Below, piece after piece: positions 1 to 5,525 of a DNA stretch of 17,663 bases (position 1 is its first letter; every line of letters starts with the position of its first letter). Both the position numbers and the translations under genes were made by a program. The notes under the pieces were generated by a model. That model saw only the letters and a list, made by a program, of their open reading frames with translations, had not been told where the DNA came from and searched no databases. The stretch is from the NCBI GenBank assembly GCA_047974225.1, contig JBKECD010000183.1, forward strand, positions 1 through 17,663. The letters run 5' to 3'. This DNA comes from JBKEDC01 sp047974225. GTDB taxonomy: Bacteria > Bacteroidota > Bacteroidia > Bacteroidales > Prolixibacteraceae.

Positions 1-112
1 AATTAGGGTGAATAGAGCAAAGGAGAGGGCAACTCCCAATCCTACTCTAGATTGCTTAGTGTGAAGTGTAGGCTCACTCCTTCTTAATAATTATTGAATT
101 TATGCATGAATT

Positions 113-772
113 CTATTTGAACTTCACTGCTGTTCCATACATCTGAAAGTAGAAATATTGAAATTGCATTGTATCCATATCAATGTCTTGCTTCATTCCG
201 ATTACGGCATCTGCCCCTAATATCCTAGCTCTTTGTTGCAATTCTTTCACTGCAACAAAAAAAGCCTTATCAAAATCATTTTGCATCCCAAAACTATATT
301 CGCCATAAAGCCATCCCCAATCAAGTTTTTCCCTGCTAACTAGATCCATTCTCTTCAACTCCTGAAGTTCGTCCATGTATTTCTTCGTCAATTTCGATAA
401 TGCACTTGAGAATAAACCTTTGTTCGAAACCTGAAAATATACAGGTCCTATTACATCATATTCTTGTTTCAAATCCCCTGTTGTTACAATAATTTCATTC
501 ATACGATTACTTTTTGCGGATTGATTAATCACATCTCCTATTATTTGATCTCTTGTCTGTTCTTTTGGTTCAAATTGCTGATTTGAATTTAACAACATTG
601 ACTTTAGGTCCTCTTTGGAATAATTCTTCAATTTAAAAAGCACCTCAGAATCAACCTTGCCAAGTTCATTAAGGCAATTAATACAAACAGCATCGCCGCC
701 TTGTAATTTATTCCCCATGAGGGGTTTATTAAACACGGTCAATTTTACCGAACATATTGCGCATATTGCCAT
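113..772 (-). CDS. YbjQ/UPF0145-family protein with N-terminal zinc ribbon
   Basis: A 219-residue protein. The N-terminus has two CxxC pairs (C4/C7 and C30/C33) in a DUF4428-like zinc-ribbon layout. From about residue 90 it resembles the YbjQ (UPF0145, 'putative heavy-metal-binding') fold: a VTTGDL strand, a GPVYFQVSNKG segment, an alanine-rich helix leading to ARILGADAVIGMK, and the typical family ending YGTAVKF. The family's biochemical role is not established; metal binding is suggested from structure only. No signal peptide or membrane segment is seen, so it is probably cytosolic. The ATG at 772 lies inside the 3' end of the upstream gene (28-bp overlap), which suggests translational coupling. 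The family call is fairly secure; the function is unknown. Confidence 0.8.
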   Translation of the reverse strand: MAICAICSVKLTVFNKPLMGNKLQGGDAVCINCLNELGKVDSEVLFKLKNYSKEDLKSMLLNSNQQFEPKEQTRDQIIGDVINQSAKSNRMNEIIVTTGDLKQEYDVIGPVYFQVSNKGLFSSALSKLTKKYMDELQELKRMDLVSREKLDWGWLYGEYSFGMQNDFDKAFFVAVKELQQRARILGADAVIGMKQDIDMDTMQFQYFYFQMYGTAVKFK

Positions 773-1410
773 TTTACGTAGTTATTAAATGATATCAAAT
801 CAGAATATTTCCCTTCATACATTGTATAATATGTGTATGTATCTTCTCCCTTATACCAACGATATCGAGATTGTGAGAATCTAAACATCCTCAACACCTC
901 TGTAAGTTCATTTTGAAAATCTTGTTTATTCTTATTAGCCGCAAAAGTTCCTCCAGTAAAATTTATATATTCATTTTTAGCCCCGTCCATAGTTACAGCA
1001 ATGTCATTCAGCCACATTGCTTTTGCTGCAATATCAACATACGCTTTCCTCAATAATGGAAACTCTTTCACTTGAAGCGACTGCACTTTGCTTTTTAGCT
1101 GAGATACTAGCTTTTTGATTTCTACATTTTCCGAGTATTCTCCTTCTTTGGTAATATTTGCCCACAGTGCAAACAGAGAAAGTTCAATTTGCATTACTTC
1201 AACTGAGCTTTTATAGGTTGAAAAATCAATCCCGTTATTTATAGAGTTTATTTCCTTTTCTAACTGTTCTTTTTGCTCTCTAAGTTCTTTTTCTGCGTGT
1301 TGTTTGACCAATTCCTCTGTCTCAGCCCTATGTTTATTTTCTAGATCTTCTTTAGAAAGACTATTCTCCACTTTTTGAACCTCTCGTAAGTTATCCGCTT
1401 TAGAAATCAA
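745..1410 (-). CDS. Coiled-coil protein of unknown function, probable C-terminal part of the preceding membrane protein
   Basis: Open reading frame of 221 residues from a TTG at 1410; no ATG is available. The frame is open further upstream to a TGA at 1465-1467 and so overlaps the end of the 78-codon membrane ORF. Residues 10-55 are a charged K/E/Q-rich coiled coil. The rest is a compact domain with INFTGGTFAANKNK and a later RYRWYKGEDTYTYYTMYEG segment, rich in Y and W; from memory this resembles a conserved uncharacterised domain, but I cannot name it. The lack of an ATG, the overlap, and a slippery A7 run at the junction suggest it is normally made as the tail of the upstream ORF (312 residues joined). 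Alternatively the gene is broken by a one-base indel. It overlaps the YbjQ-type gene by 28 bp. Confidence 0.6.
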   Translation of the reverse strand: MISKADNLREVQKVENSLSKEDLENKHRAETEELVKQHAEKELREQKEQLEKEINSINNGIDFSTYKSSVEVMQIELSLFALWANITKEGEYSENVEIKKLVSQLKSKVQSLQVKEFPLLRKAYVDIAAKAMWLNDIAVTMDGAKNEYINFTGGTFAANKNKQDFQNELTEVLRMFRFSQSRYRWYKGEDTYTYYTMYEGKYSDLISFNNYVKWQYAQYVR

Positions 1411-1445
1411 TTCCTTAGCTTGAGTAAAAAGAGAGTCTGAAGGAT

Positions 1446-1455
1446 TTATTTTTTT
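1446..1455 (-). promoter_or_regulatory. A-AAA-AAA slippery heptamer followed by TAA (candidate -1 frameshift site)
   Basis: On the minus strand the zero-frame codons read ATA AAA AAA TAA, so the run is in exact X-XXY-YYZ register with the stop immediately after it. Slipping back one base gives AAA AAA ATA AAT CCT and joins 78 codons of membrane anchor to 234 codons of coiled-coil protein. The geometry is seen directly; use as a programmed signal (ribosomal, or RNA-polymerase slippage on A7) is inference. A sequencing error or real indel in the homopolymer would look the same. Confidence 0.45.
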
Positions 1456-1682
1456 ATTGCTACGTCATATCTTTCTTTCTCTATTTCGTCTGTTGCTACA
1501 TTGATCCTCGATTCCGAACTCTTGCTGTCTTCGATAAAAATTCCCAAAGTACTTATAACAACTACCGACAATAGATACCATCCTGCGACTTTTAGTCTTG
1601 TGGGCTTTTTGCTCCATTTCAACACACTCGATGGCTTTACTAGTCCCACAATAAATAAAACAAATAAAACTAACAATAACAA
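1446..1682 (-). CDS. Short two-pass membrane protein, probable N-terminal part of a frameshifted gene
   Basis: Encodes 78 residues. One hydrophobic segment lies at about residues 1-15 and another at about 33-50, separated by a basic loop (KPSSVLKWSKKPTRLK), followed by a polar tail ending DVAIKK. The start is a TTG at 1682; the frame is open a few codons further back to a TAA, but no ATG exists. The TM-GL(V/I)KP-basic loop-TM layout is one I recognise from N-terminal anchors of many bacterial proteins of unknown function. The stop codon TAA directly follows an A7 run that forms a slippery heptamer in this frame. A -1 slip there continues into the downstream coiled-coil ORF. It is probably the membrane anchor of that protein rather than an independent peptide. 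Confidence 0.6.
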   Translation of the reverse strand: MLLLVLFVLFIVGLVKPSSVLKWSKKPTRLKVAGWYLLSVVVISTLGIFIEDSKSSESRINVATDEIEKERYDVAIKK

Positions 1683-1748
1683 CCCTAAAATAGCGTCCGT
1701 ATTTTTAAACTTTAGTTATACAATAGACTGAGTATTAAAATCACCTTG

Positions 1749-1756
1749 CAAATATA
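1749..1756 (-). promoter_or_regulatory. Bacteroidota-type -7 element TATATTTG
   Basis: On the minus strand TATATTTG matches TAnnTTTG and lies about 67 bp before the TTG start of the membrane protein gene. I see no clear TTTG at the expected -33 distance, so this is a partial match. It would drive the three overlapping ORFs down to 113. Confidence 0.35.
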
Positions 1757-1879
1757 GTTGTTATTTTCACTTAACGACGCTATTAAGTATAATTTTGCAA
1801 AAAAATAATGATACCCCAAATAGGGGGCAAAACAGCACAAAATGAAAATATTTGAGCCCTATTGGATTCCCCTCTTTCA

Positions 1880-2675
1880 CTACCCCCTCACCAACCACTC
1901 CACCACATTGACTTCATTAATCAGCTCATCTATCAGCTCATGTGTTTGGCTTTCGCCCATGGTGATTAAGGTCAGTTTGCTGCATTTCAACTCTTTTGAG
2001 GCGTTGAGGAGTGCTGAGCATTCGCGTTTGAAGGTCTTTTCATTGTCGATAAAGGCGGAAACCTGAATGAGTTCTTTCACCTCAAGACCTTTGCTCAACA
2101 CAAAATCGATTTCATAGCTCTTGCGATAATAATAAATATCAACATCGGTGAGTCGGCGGCGACGCAAAAGCTCCAAATATACCACGTTCTCTAATCGCCA
2201 CCCTAGATTATCTCCCGTTAGGTTGTTGTCTTGCTGGGTGAGCAATGCCGGGTCGATGAGATACATCTTTTCCGACCGCACTCGCTCACGTGCTTTATAG
2301 GAAAACTTATTGATGCCCACAAGCAAATAGGTTTGACGAAGATAATTCACATAGTTTTCTGCCGTGTGATGGCTGCCAAATCCGAAGGTTTCAGCGATGG
2401 ATTTATAGCTCAACTCTTGGGCGAAATTAGCAATCATGTAGTTGGTGATTTTCACTAGTGCATCGAAATAGCGCACCTTAAATCGCTGACTAATATCAAC
2501 AGTAACAATGCTGTTCACCAGCTGCTTGATATATCCCTTATGGTCTTTGATGTTTGCCAACTCGGGAAATCCCCCTTCTCGGATGTAATCCTCGAAAGCT
2601 CGTTTTCGGAATGCAACTTCTTTAGTGGTGAGCGCATCGGTCGGCTATGACTTGCGTGTATTTACTTGAATTCAT
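1880..2675 (-). pseudogene. COG1373-type AAA ATPase (DUF4143) remnant, P-loop domain deleted
   Basis: The intact part (TTG at 2560 down to TAG) gives 226 residues of a DUF4143-like C-terminal region: a winged-helix segment (YKSIAETFGF...TAENYVNYL), a middle with YLIDPALL, and a restriction-fold-like end with YYYRKSYEIDFVL. Homology continues upstream of that start: codons from about 2643 read ALTTKEVAF and then FEDYIREGGFPEL, typical of the region before DUF4143. A separate ATG at 2675 opens MNSSKYTQVIADR, which looks like the true N-terminus, and runs into a TAA at 2622 after 17 codons. The roughly 180-200 residues with the Walker motifs that should lie between are absent. The best reading is an internal deletion with frameshift near 2640. 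ATP-dependent function should be lost; a shortened product from an internal start cannot be excluded. Confidence 0.75.
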
Positions 2676-2692
2676 ATCAACCGAATTTTAGG

Positions 2693-2700
2693 CAAATATA
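2693..2700 (-). promoter_or_regulatory. Bacteroidota-type -7 element TATATTTG
   Basis: TATATTTG on the minus strand lies 17 bp before the ATG at 2675, the surviving original start of the ATPase remnant. This suggests the old gene's promoter and start were kept while its middle was deleted. No good TTTG is seen at -33. Confidence 0.35.
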
Positions 2701-2711
2701 GCACATCATTT

Positions 2712-2765
2712 CATCCTAACTGCACTAAAACACGATTTTTAAACATCCTAACTGCACTAAAACAC
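2712..2765. repeat. Two exact 22-bp direct repeats, 32-bp period
   Basis: The 22-bp sequence starting CATCCTAACTGC and ending AAAACAC occurs at 2712-2733 and again at 2744-2765 without mismatch, separated by 10 bp. It lies between the ATPase remnant's promoter region and the 3' end of the flavin reductase gene. It may be a small tandem array reduced to two units. Confidence 0.8.
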
Positions 2766-2770
2766 ACTCT

Positions 2771-2795
2771 CCCCTAATCCCTTTCCCCTTTCCCC
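2771..2795 (-). other. G-quadruplex-type motif spanning the flavin reductase stop codon
   Basis: On the minus (mRNA) strand four G runs of 4, 4, 3 and 4 are separated by loops of 3 (AAA), 3 (AAA) and 4 (ATTA). This fits the canonical G3+N1-7 pattern. The TAG stop at 2774-2776 is part of the last loop and run. Confidence 0.55.
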
Positions 2796-3382
2796 TTCTT
2801 CTTCTCCACACTCCACCCAAATTTGCCAATTCCTTCGCCTGTCTTGAAATAATGACCATGAATATAGCTAATCGGTTGGGCTGATTTAAGGCTGAAAGCT
2901 CCTGTTTCGGGGTCGAGATAACGCTCGTCGGCGAGCACATTGACCACCTCAGAAATGAACATATCGTGAGAGCCTAGCGAGATGATTTCCTTCACTCGGC
3001 ACTCTATCGAGATGGGCGACTCTGCCACCGCTGGGCATTTCACCACTGTTGCTTCTTGCTTGGTGAGCTTCATTTCAGCAAACTTATCGTAGTCCTTTCC
3101 TGAGCGCACACCACACCAATCGGTGGCACGTGCGAGCTCTTCGGTGGTGAGGTTGATGATAAATTCACCAGTGCGCTTGATGATGGCATAGCTATGTCGC
3201 GAGGGGCGAACGGAGATGTAGCACATCGGCGGATTGGTGCAAATCGTGCCTGTCCAGCCAATCGTGATGAGGTTGTGCTCCTCGGGCGTTTCACCACAAC
3301 TCACCAGCACTGCTGGCAGGGGGTAAATCATCGTGCCGGGTTTCCAATTTTGCTTTTTGAAAGGGGGATTATCGTTTTTCAT
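2774..3382 (-). CDS. Flavin reductase-like, FMN-binding protein (flavoredoxin type)
   Basis: The protein has 202 residues from the ATG at 3382. The frame stays open to 3622 only because it crosses a tandem repeat, so the longer form is rejected. Family signatures are strong: YPLPAVLVSCG, ITIGWTGTICTNPPMCYISV, RPSRHSYAIIKRTGEFIINL, and ATDWCGVRSGKDYDKF. This is the flavin reductase-like split-barrel fold that binds FMN and moves electrons to or from small redox partners; the substrate is unknown. It is cytosolic, with no signal peptide. The C-terminus becomes low-complexity KKKGKGERD where the DNA turns G-rich, and the TAG stop lies inside a G-quadruplex-type motif. A TATCTTCG hexamer-like site (3388-3395) just before the ATG could be a promoter giving a very short leader. 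Confidence 0.88.
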   Translation of the reverse strand: MKNDNPPFKKQNWKPGTMIYPLPAVLVSCGETPEEHNLITIGWTGTICTNPPMCYISVRPSRHSYAIIKRTGEFIINLTTEELARATDWCGVRSGKDYDKFAEMKLTKQEATVVKCPAVAESPISIECRVKEIISLGSHDMFISEVVNVLADERYLDPETGAFSLKSAQPISYIHGHYFKTGEGIGKFGWSVEKKKGKGERD

Positions 3383-3443
3383 AAGCACGAAGATACGTCT
3401 TTTAGTGAGAAACAAAAAAGAGGAGAGATTTGCTAGGTAAATG

Positions 3444-3611
3444 TGTAAATGCAAAAAGTGTTCAGCGAAAAAATTTAAGTCCTTGTGTAAATGCAAAAAG
3501 TGTTCAGCGGAAAAATTTAAGTCTTTGTGCAAATGCAAAAAGTGTTCAGCGGAAAAATTTAAGTCTTTGTGCAAATGCAAAAAGTGTTCAGCAGAAAAAT
3601 TTAAGTCTTTG
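3444..3611. repeat. 42-bp tandem repeat array, four units
   Basis: Four head-to-tail units of 42 bp (3444-3485, 3486-3527, 3528-3569, 3570-3611) differ by only a few bases. A shared core is AAATGCAAAAAGTGTTCAGC. Since 42 is divisible by 3 the array is open in several frames and generates false repetitive peptides. It lies upstream of the flavin reductase start and 18 bp before the left end of the IS element. No unique spacers are present, so it is not a CRISPR array. Confidence 0.93.
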
Positions 3612-3629
3612 TGCATTTTCAAGAAGAGG

Positions 3630-3652
3630 GTGTTTTTTAAACTCTGTCCAGC
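3630..3652 (+). repeat. Left terminal inverted repeat of the IS256-family element
   Basis: Matches the reverse complement of 5080-5102 at 20 of 23 positions (mismatches at positions 8, 10 and 20). It lies 27 bp before the transposase ATG. Confidence 0.75.
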
Positions 3653-3679
3653 AAATTAAAAATTAATAAATTTGCAGAC

Positions 3680-4903
3680 ATGAAAAGGAAAGAAGAAAGT
3701 GCAGAGTATTTAGCGATGCGAGATTTGGCATTGTCCCAGCTCAAGAGTGGTAAAAGTCTCACCGGAGAGGGAGGTGTTTTTGCCCCCATCATCAAGGATT
3801 TTTTAGAGAGTGCATTAGAATCGGAGATGGAAGAACATTTAAGCCGAGCAGAACGCACCCGAGGCAATAAGCGTAATGGCAAAGGAGTCAAGACGGTTAA
3901 GACATCAGCAGGTGAAGTTGAGATTTCGACCCCACAAGATCGGCATAGTAGCTTTGAGCCCCAGATTTTGAAGAAAAGAGAGACGATATTGGCAGATAGC
4001 CTAGCCCCGAAAATCATAAGTTTATATGGTTCAGGCATGGGTTTGCGCGACATTAACAGCCATATCAAAGATATTTATAATGTGAATGTTTCGCCGAGTG
4101 TTTTAAGCGAAATAACGGATCGTATTATCCCCCAGGTCCAAGCCTGGCAGAACCGCCCCTTAGATTCGGTTTATCCCATTGTGTGGTTAGATGCGATGCA
4201 TTATAAGGTTAAAGATGGAGGTCGAGTTGTATCTCGTGCGGTATATAATGTTTTGGCATTGAATCGCACAGGCTGCAAAGAACTCATTGGGATGTATGTT
4301 TCAGAAAGTGAAGGAGCTAATTTTTGGTTATCGGTCTTGACTGATTTAAAAAGTCGAGGGGTACAGGATATCTTGATAGCCTGCACCGATAATCTTAAAG
4401 GCTTTAGCGAAGCTATTCTTAGCATTTTCCCAGCTACAGAGATTCAAAAGTGTGTTATTCATCAAATACGCAACACCATGAAGTATGTCGCCAGCAAAGA
4501 TCGCCGCTCCTTTATGTCAGATTTGAAGTTAGTTTATCAGGCTTCCACTAAAAGTTTAGCAGAAACAGAGCTGTCAAACTTGGAAGAAAAGTGGGGAAAA
4601 AAGTACCCGATTGTTATTCGTTCGTGGCATAACAATTGGGACGAATTAAGTCTTTACTTTGAATATGATGAGCACATTAGACGAATCATATATACTACTA
4701 ATGCCGTGGAAGGTTTTCATCGACAGGTGCGTAGCCGAACTAAAACTAAAGGTGCTTTTACAAGTGATATGGCATTGCTTAAGCTCTTGTATTTAGCGGT
4801 GGAGGGTGCTTCTAAAAAGTGGACAAAACCAGTAAATGGATGGACTTTAGCTTGTCAGCAATTGCACATTAAATTTGGAGATAGATTTGAACTGGACCTG
4901 TAA
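3680..4903 (+). CDS. IS256-family transposase
   Basis: The protein has 407 residues, full length for this family. The DDE catalytic triad is visible as D171 (VWLDAMHYK), D237 (ACTDNLKGF) and E344 (TTNAVEGFHR). The family's CxxH element is present at KCVIHQIRN (C258, H261). The N-terminal part (residues 30-110) contains the FLESALESEMEEHLS region and the basic GNKRNGKG stretch followed by the VEISTPQDR strand usual in this family. It catalyses copy-out/paste-in movement through the terminal repeats. The ATG is the first in frame after the left inverted repeat. No frameshift or stop interrupts it, so it is probably functional. Confidence 0.97.
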   Translation: MKRKEESAEYLAMRDLALSQLKSGKSLTGEGGVFAPIIKDFLESALESEMEEHLSRAERTRGNKRNGKGVKTVKTSAGEVEISTPQDRHSSFEPQILKKRETILADSLAPKIISLYGSGMGLRDINSHIKDIYNVNVSPSVLSEITDRIIPQVQAWQNRPLDSVYPIVWLDAMHYKVKDGGRVVSRAVYNVLALNRTGCKELIGMYVSESEGANFWLSVLTDLKSRGVQDILIACTDNLKGFSEAILSIFPATEIQKCVIHQIRNTMKYVASKDRRSFMSDLKLVYQASTKSLAETELSNLEEKWGKKYPIVIRSWHNNWDELSLYFEYDEHIRRIIYTTNAVEGFHRQVRSRTKTKGAFTSDMALLKLLYLAVEGASKKWTKPVNGWTLACQQLHIKFGDRFELDL

Positions 4904-5039
4904 GAACCAATTTCTAATAGCAAAGGTAAGACGCATTTTGCTTCTGTCAAGGGTATATGAACGACCTGCCGCAGGCGCAACACAGGTCGCCCTTGACAAA
5001 AACAAAATACGTACTTATTCAGCTTTTAGAAATTGGTTC
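4904..5039. repeat. 136-bp nested imperfect palindrome inside the IS, directly after the transposase stop
   Basis: Arms of 50 bp (4904-4953 and 4990-5039) pair imperfectly. The outer 14 bases GAACCAATTTCTAA and the inner GTCAAGGG match perfectly, while the middle is partly matched. The 36-bp centre holds a second perfect stem, CGACCTG (4962-4968) with CAGGTCG (4983-4989), and a small GCCGCAGGC hairpin. The left arm begins at the base right after the TAA stop. It could be a MITE-like insertion, a terminator/attenuator of the transposase message, or a structural part of the IS end. Confidence 0.75.
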
Positions 5040-5079
5040 AAACAAAAAATGTATATATTTGAAACCGTAAAGAAATACA

Positions 5080-5102
5080 GCTAGACAGAGTTGAGAAAAC
5101 AC
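5080..5102 (-). repeat. Right terminal inverted repeat of the IS256-family element
   Basis: Reverse complement of the left repeat with three mismatches in 23 bases; contains GCTAGACAGAGTT against AACTCTGTCCAGC at the left end. Confidence 0.75.
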
Positions 5103-5525
5103 TCCCAATTGAAACAGTGATTTCAGGGATAACTACGGTGTAAAACTAGAAACATTTTTTGTTGTCTTAAAAAAGTTTTGCGCTAATCGGGTCGATTTAT
5201 GCACGAACGGGCTTTTTTTAACATATTCATGCCTGTTTAGTTTGTTTTTTTAGCTCATTTCCCGCAGGAAATGCGTTGGATTTATCTTTTTTCAGTTCAT
5301 TTCCCGCAGGAAATGCGTTGGATTTATCTTTTTTCAGCTCATTTCCCGCAGGAAATGCGTTGGATTTATTTCTTTTCAGCTCATTTCCCGCAGGAAATGC
5401 GTTGGATTTATTTCTTTTCAGCTCATTTCCCACAGGAAATAGGTCGAAAATTTTACTTTTTTACCTCATTCGGCTGCAATTTTTTCATGTTTTTTGTATC
5501 TTGCCCCCAGACTAAACCTATTGTT
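5103..5525. other. 423-bp gene-free stretch holding a 42-bp array and degenerate repeats
   Basis: No credible gene is present. The first 150 bp are AT-rich with no recognisable signal except a GCACGAACGGGC-like unit (about 5181-5212) related to a repeat at 8378-8412. The middle is the tandem array at 5256-5443. The last 80 bp are the leader of the sensor kinase gene, with only a weak -7-like TATCTTGC near 5498. Open frames through the array arise because its unit is divisible by 3. Confidence 0.7.
5256..5443. repeat. 42-bp tandem repeat array, four units plus a partial fifth
   Basis: Units begin CATTTCCCGCAGGAAATGCG at 5256, 5298, 5340 and 5382, with a decayed partial copy at 5424-5443. Each unit contains the perfect small hairpin TTTCC-CGCA-GGAAA. 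Units 1-2 and units 3-4 form two sequence subtypes differing in the ATCTTTTTT / ATTTCTTTT part. The sequence is unrelated to the 3444-3611 array, although the unit length is identical. Confidence 0.93.

Larger units (their letters stand above)
3630..5102 (+). mobile_element. IS256-family insertion sequence, about 1.47 kb
   Basis: The element contains one full IS256-type transposase and is bounded by imperfect 23-bp inverted repeats at 3630-3652 and 5080-5102 (20 of 23 positions match; both start GTGTTTT and contain AACTCTGTC read inwards). Size and content fit the family. No 8-9 bp target duplication is visible: the flanks are AGAAGAGG on the left and TCCCAATT on the right. About 175 bp between transposase stop and right repeat hold a large palindrome. 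The copy looks intact in its coding part, so it could still be mobile. Confidence 0.85.

Noticed and set aside
1791..1798. Plus-strand TAATTTTG promoter-like element
   Set aside because: No plus-strand gene follows; such short AT-rich matches are expected by chance.
1814..1827. CCCC-AAATA-GGGG hairpin as terminator of the ATPase remnant
   Set aside because: The stem is only four base pairs and no T tract follows on the minus strand.
3444..3611. CRISPR array
   Set aside because: Repeats are head-to-tail with no unique spacers and there are no cas genes; the same holds for 5256-5443 and 17327-17480.
3383..3622. N-terminal extension of the flavin reductase with a repeated LHKDLNFSAEHF peptide
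   Set aside because: It is a read-through of the 42-bp tandem array, open only because 42 is divisible by 3; the family start fits the ATG at 3382.
3441..3659. Cysteine- and lysine-rich repeat peptide (CKCKKCSAEKFKSL units) on the plus strand
   Set aside because: Looks metal-binding but all three plus frames and the minus strand are open through the array, and no codon-level constraint is visible.
5227..5433. Minus-strand peptide of GNELKKDKSNAFPA repeats
   Set aside because: Same artefact from the second 42-bp array; GTG start inside the repeat and no independent support.
5271..5525. Longer start for the sensor kinase
   Set aside because: The extra 85 residues come from the array; the ATG at 5526 gives a proper signal peptide.
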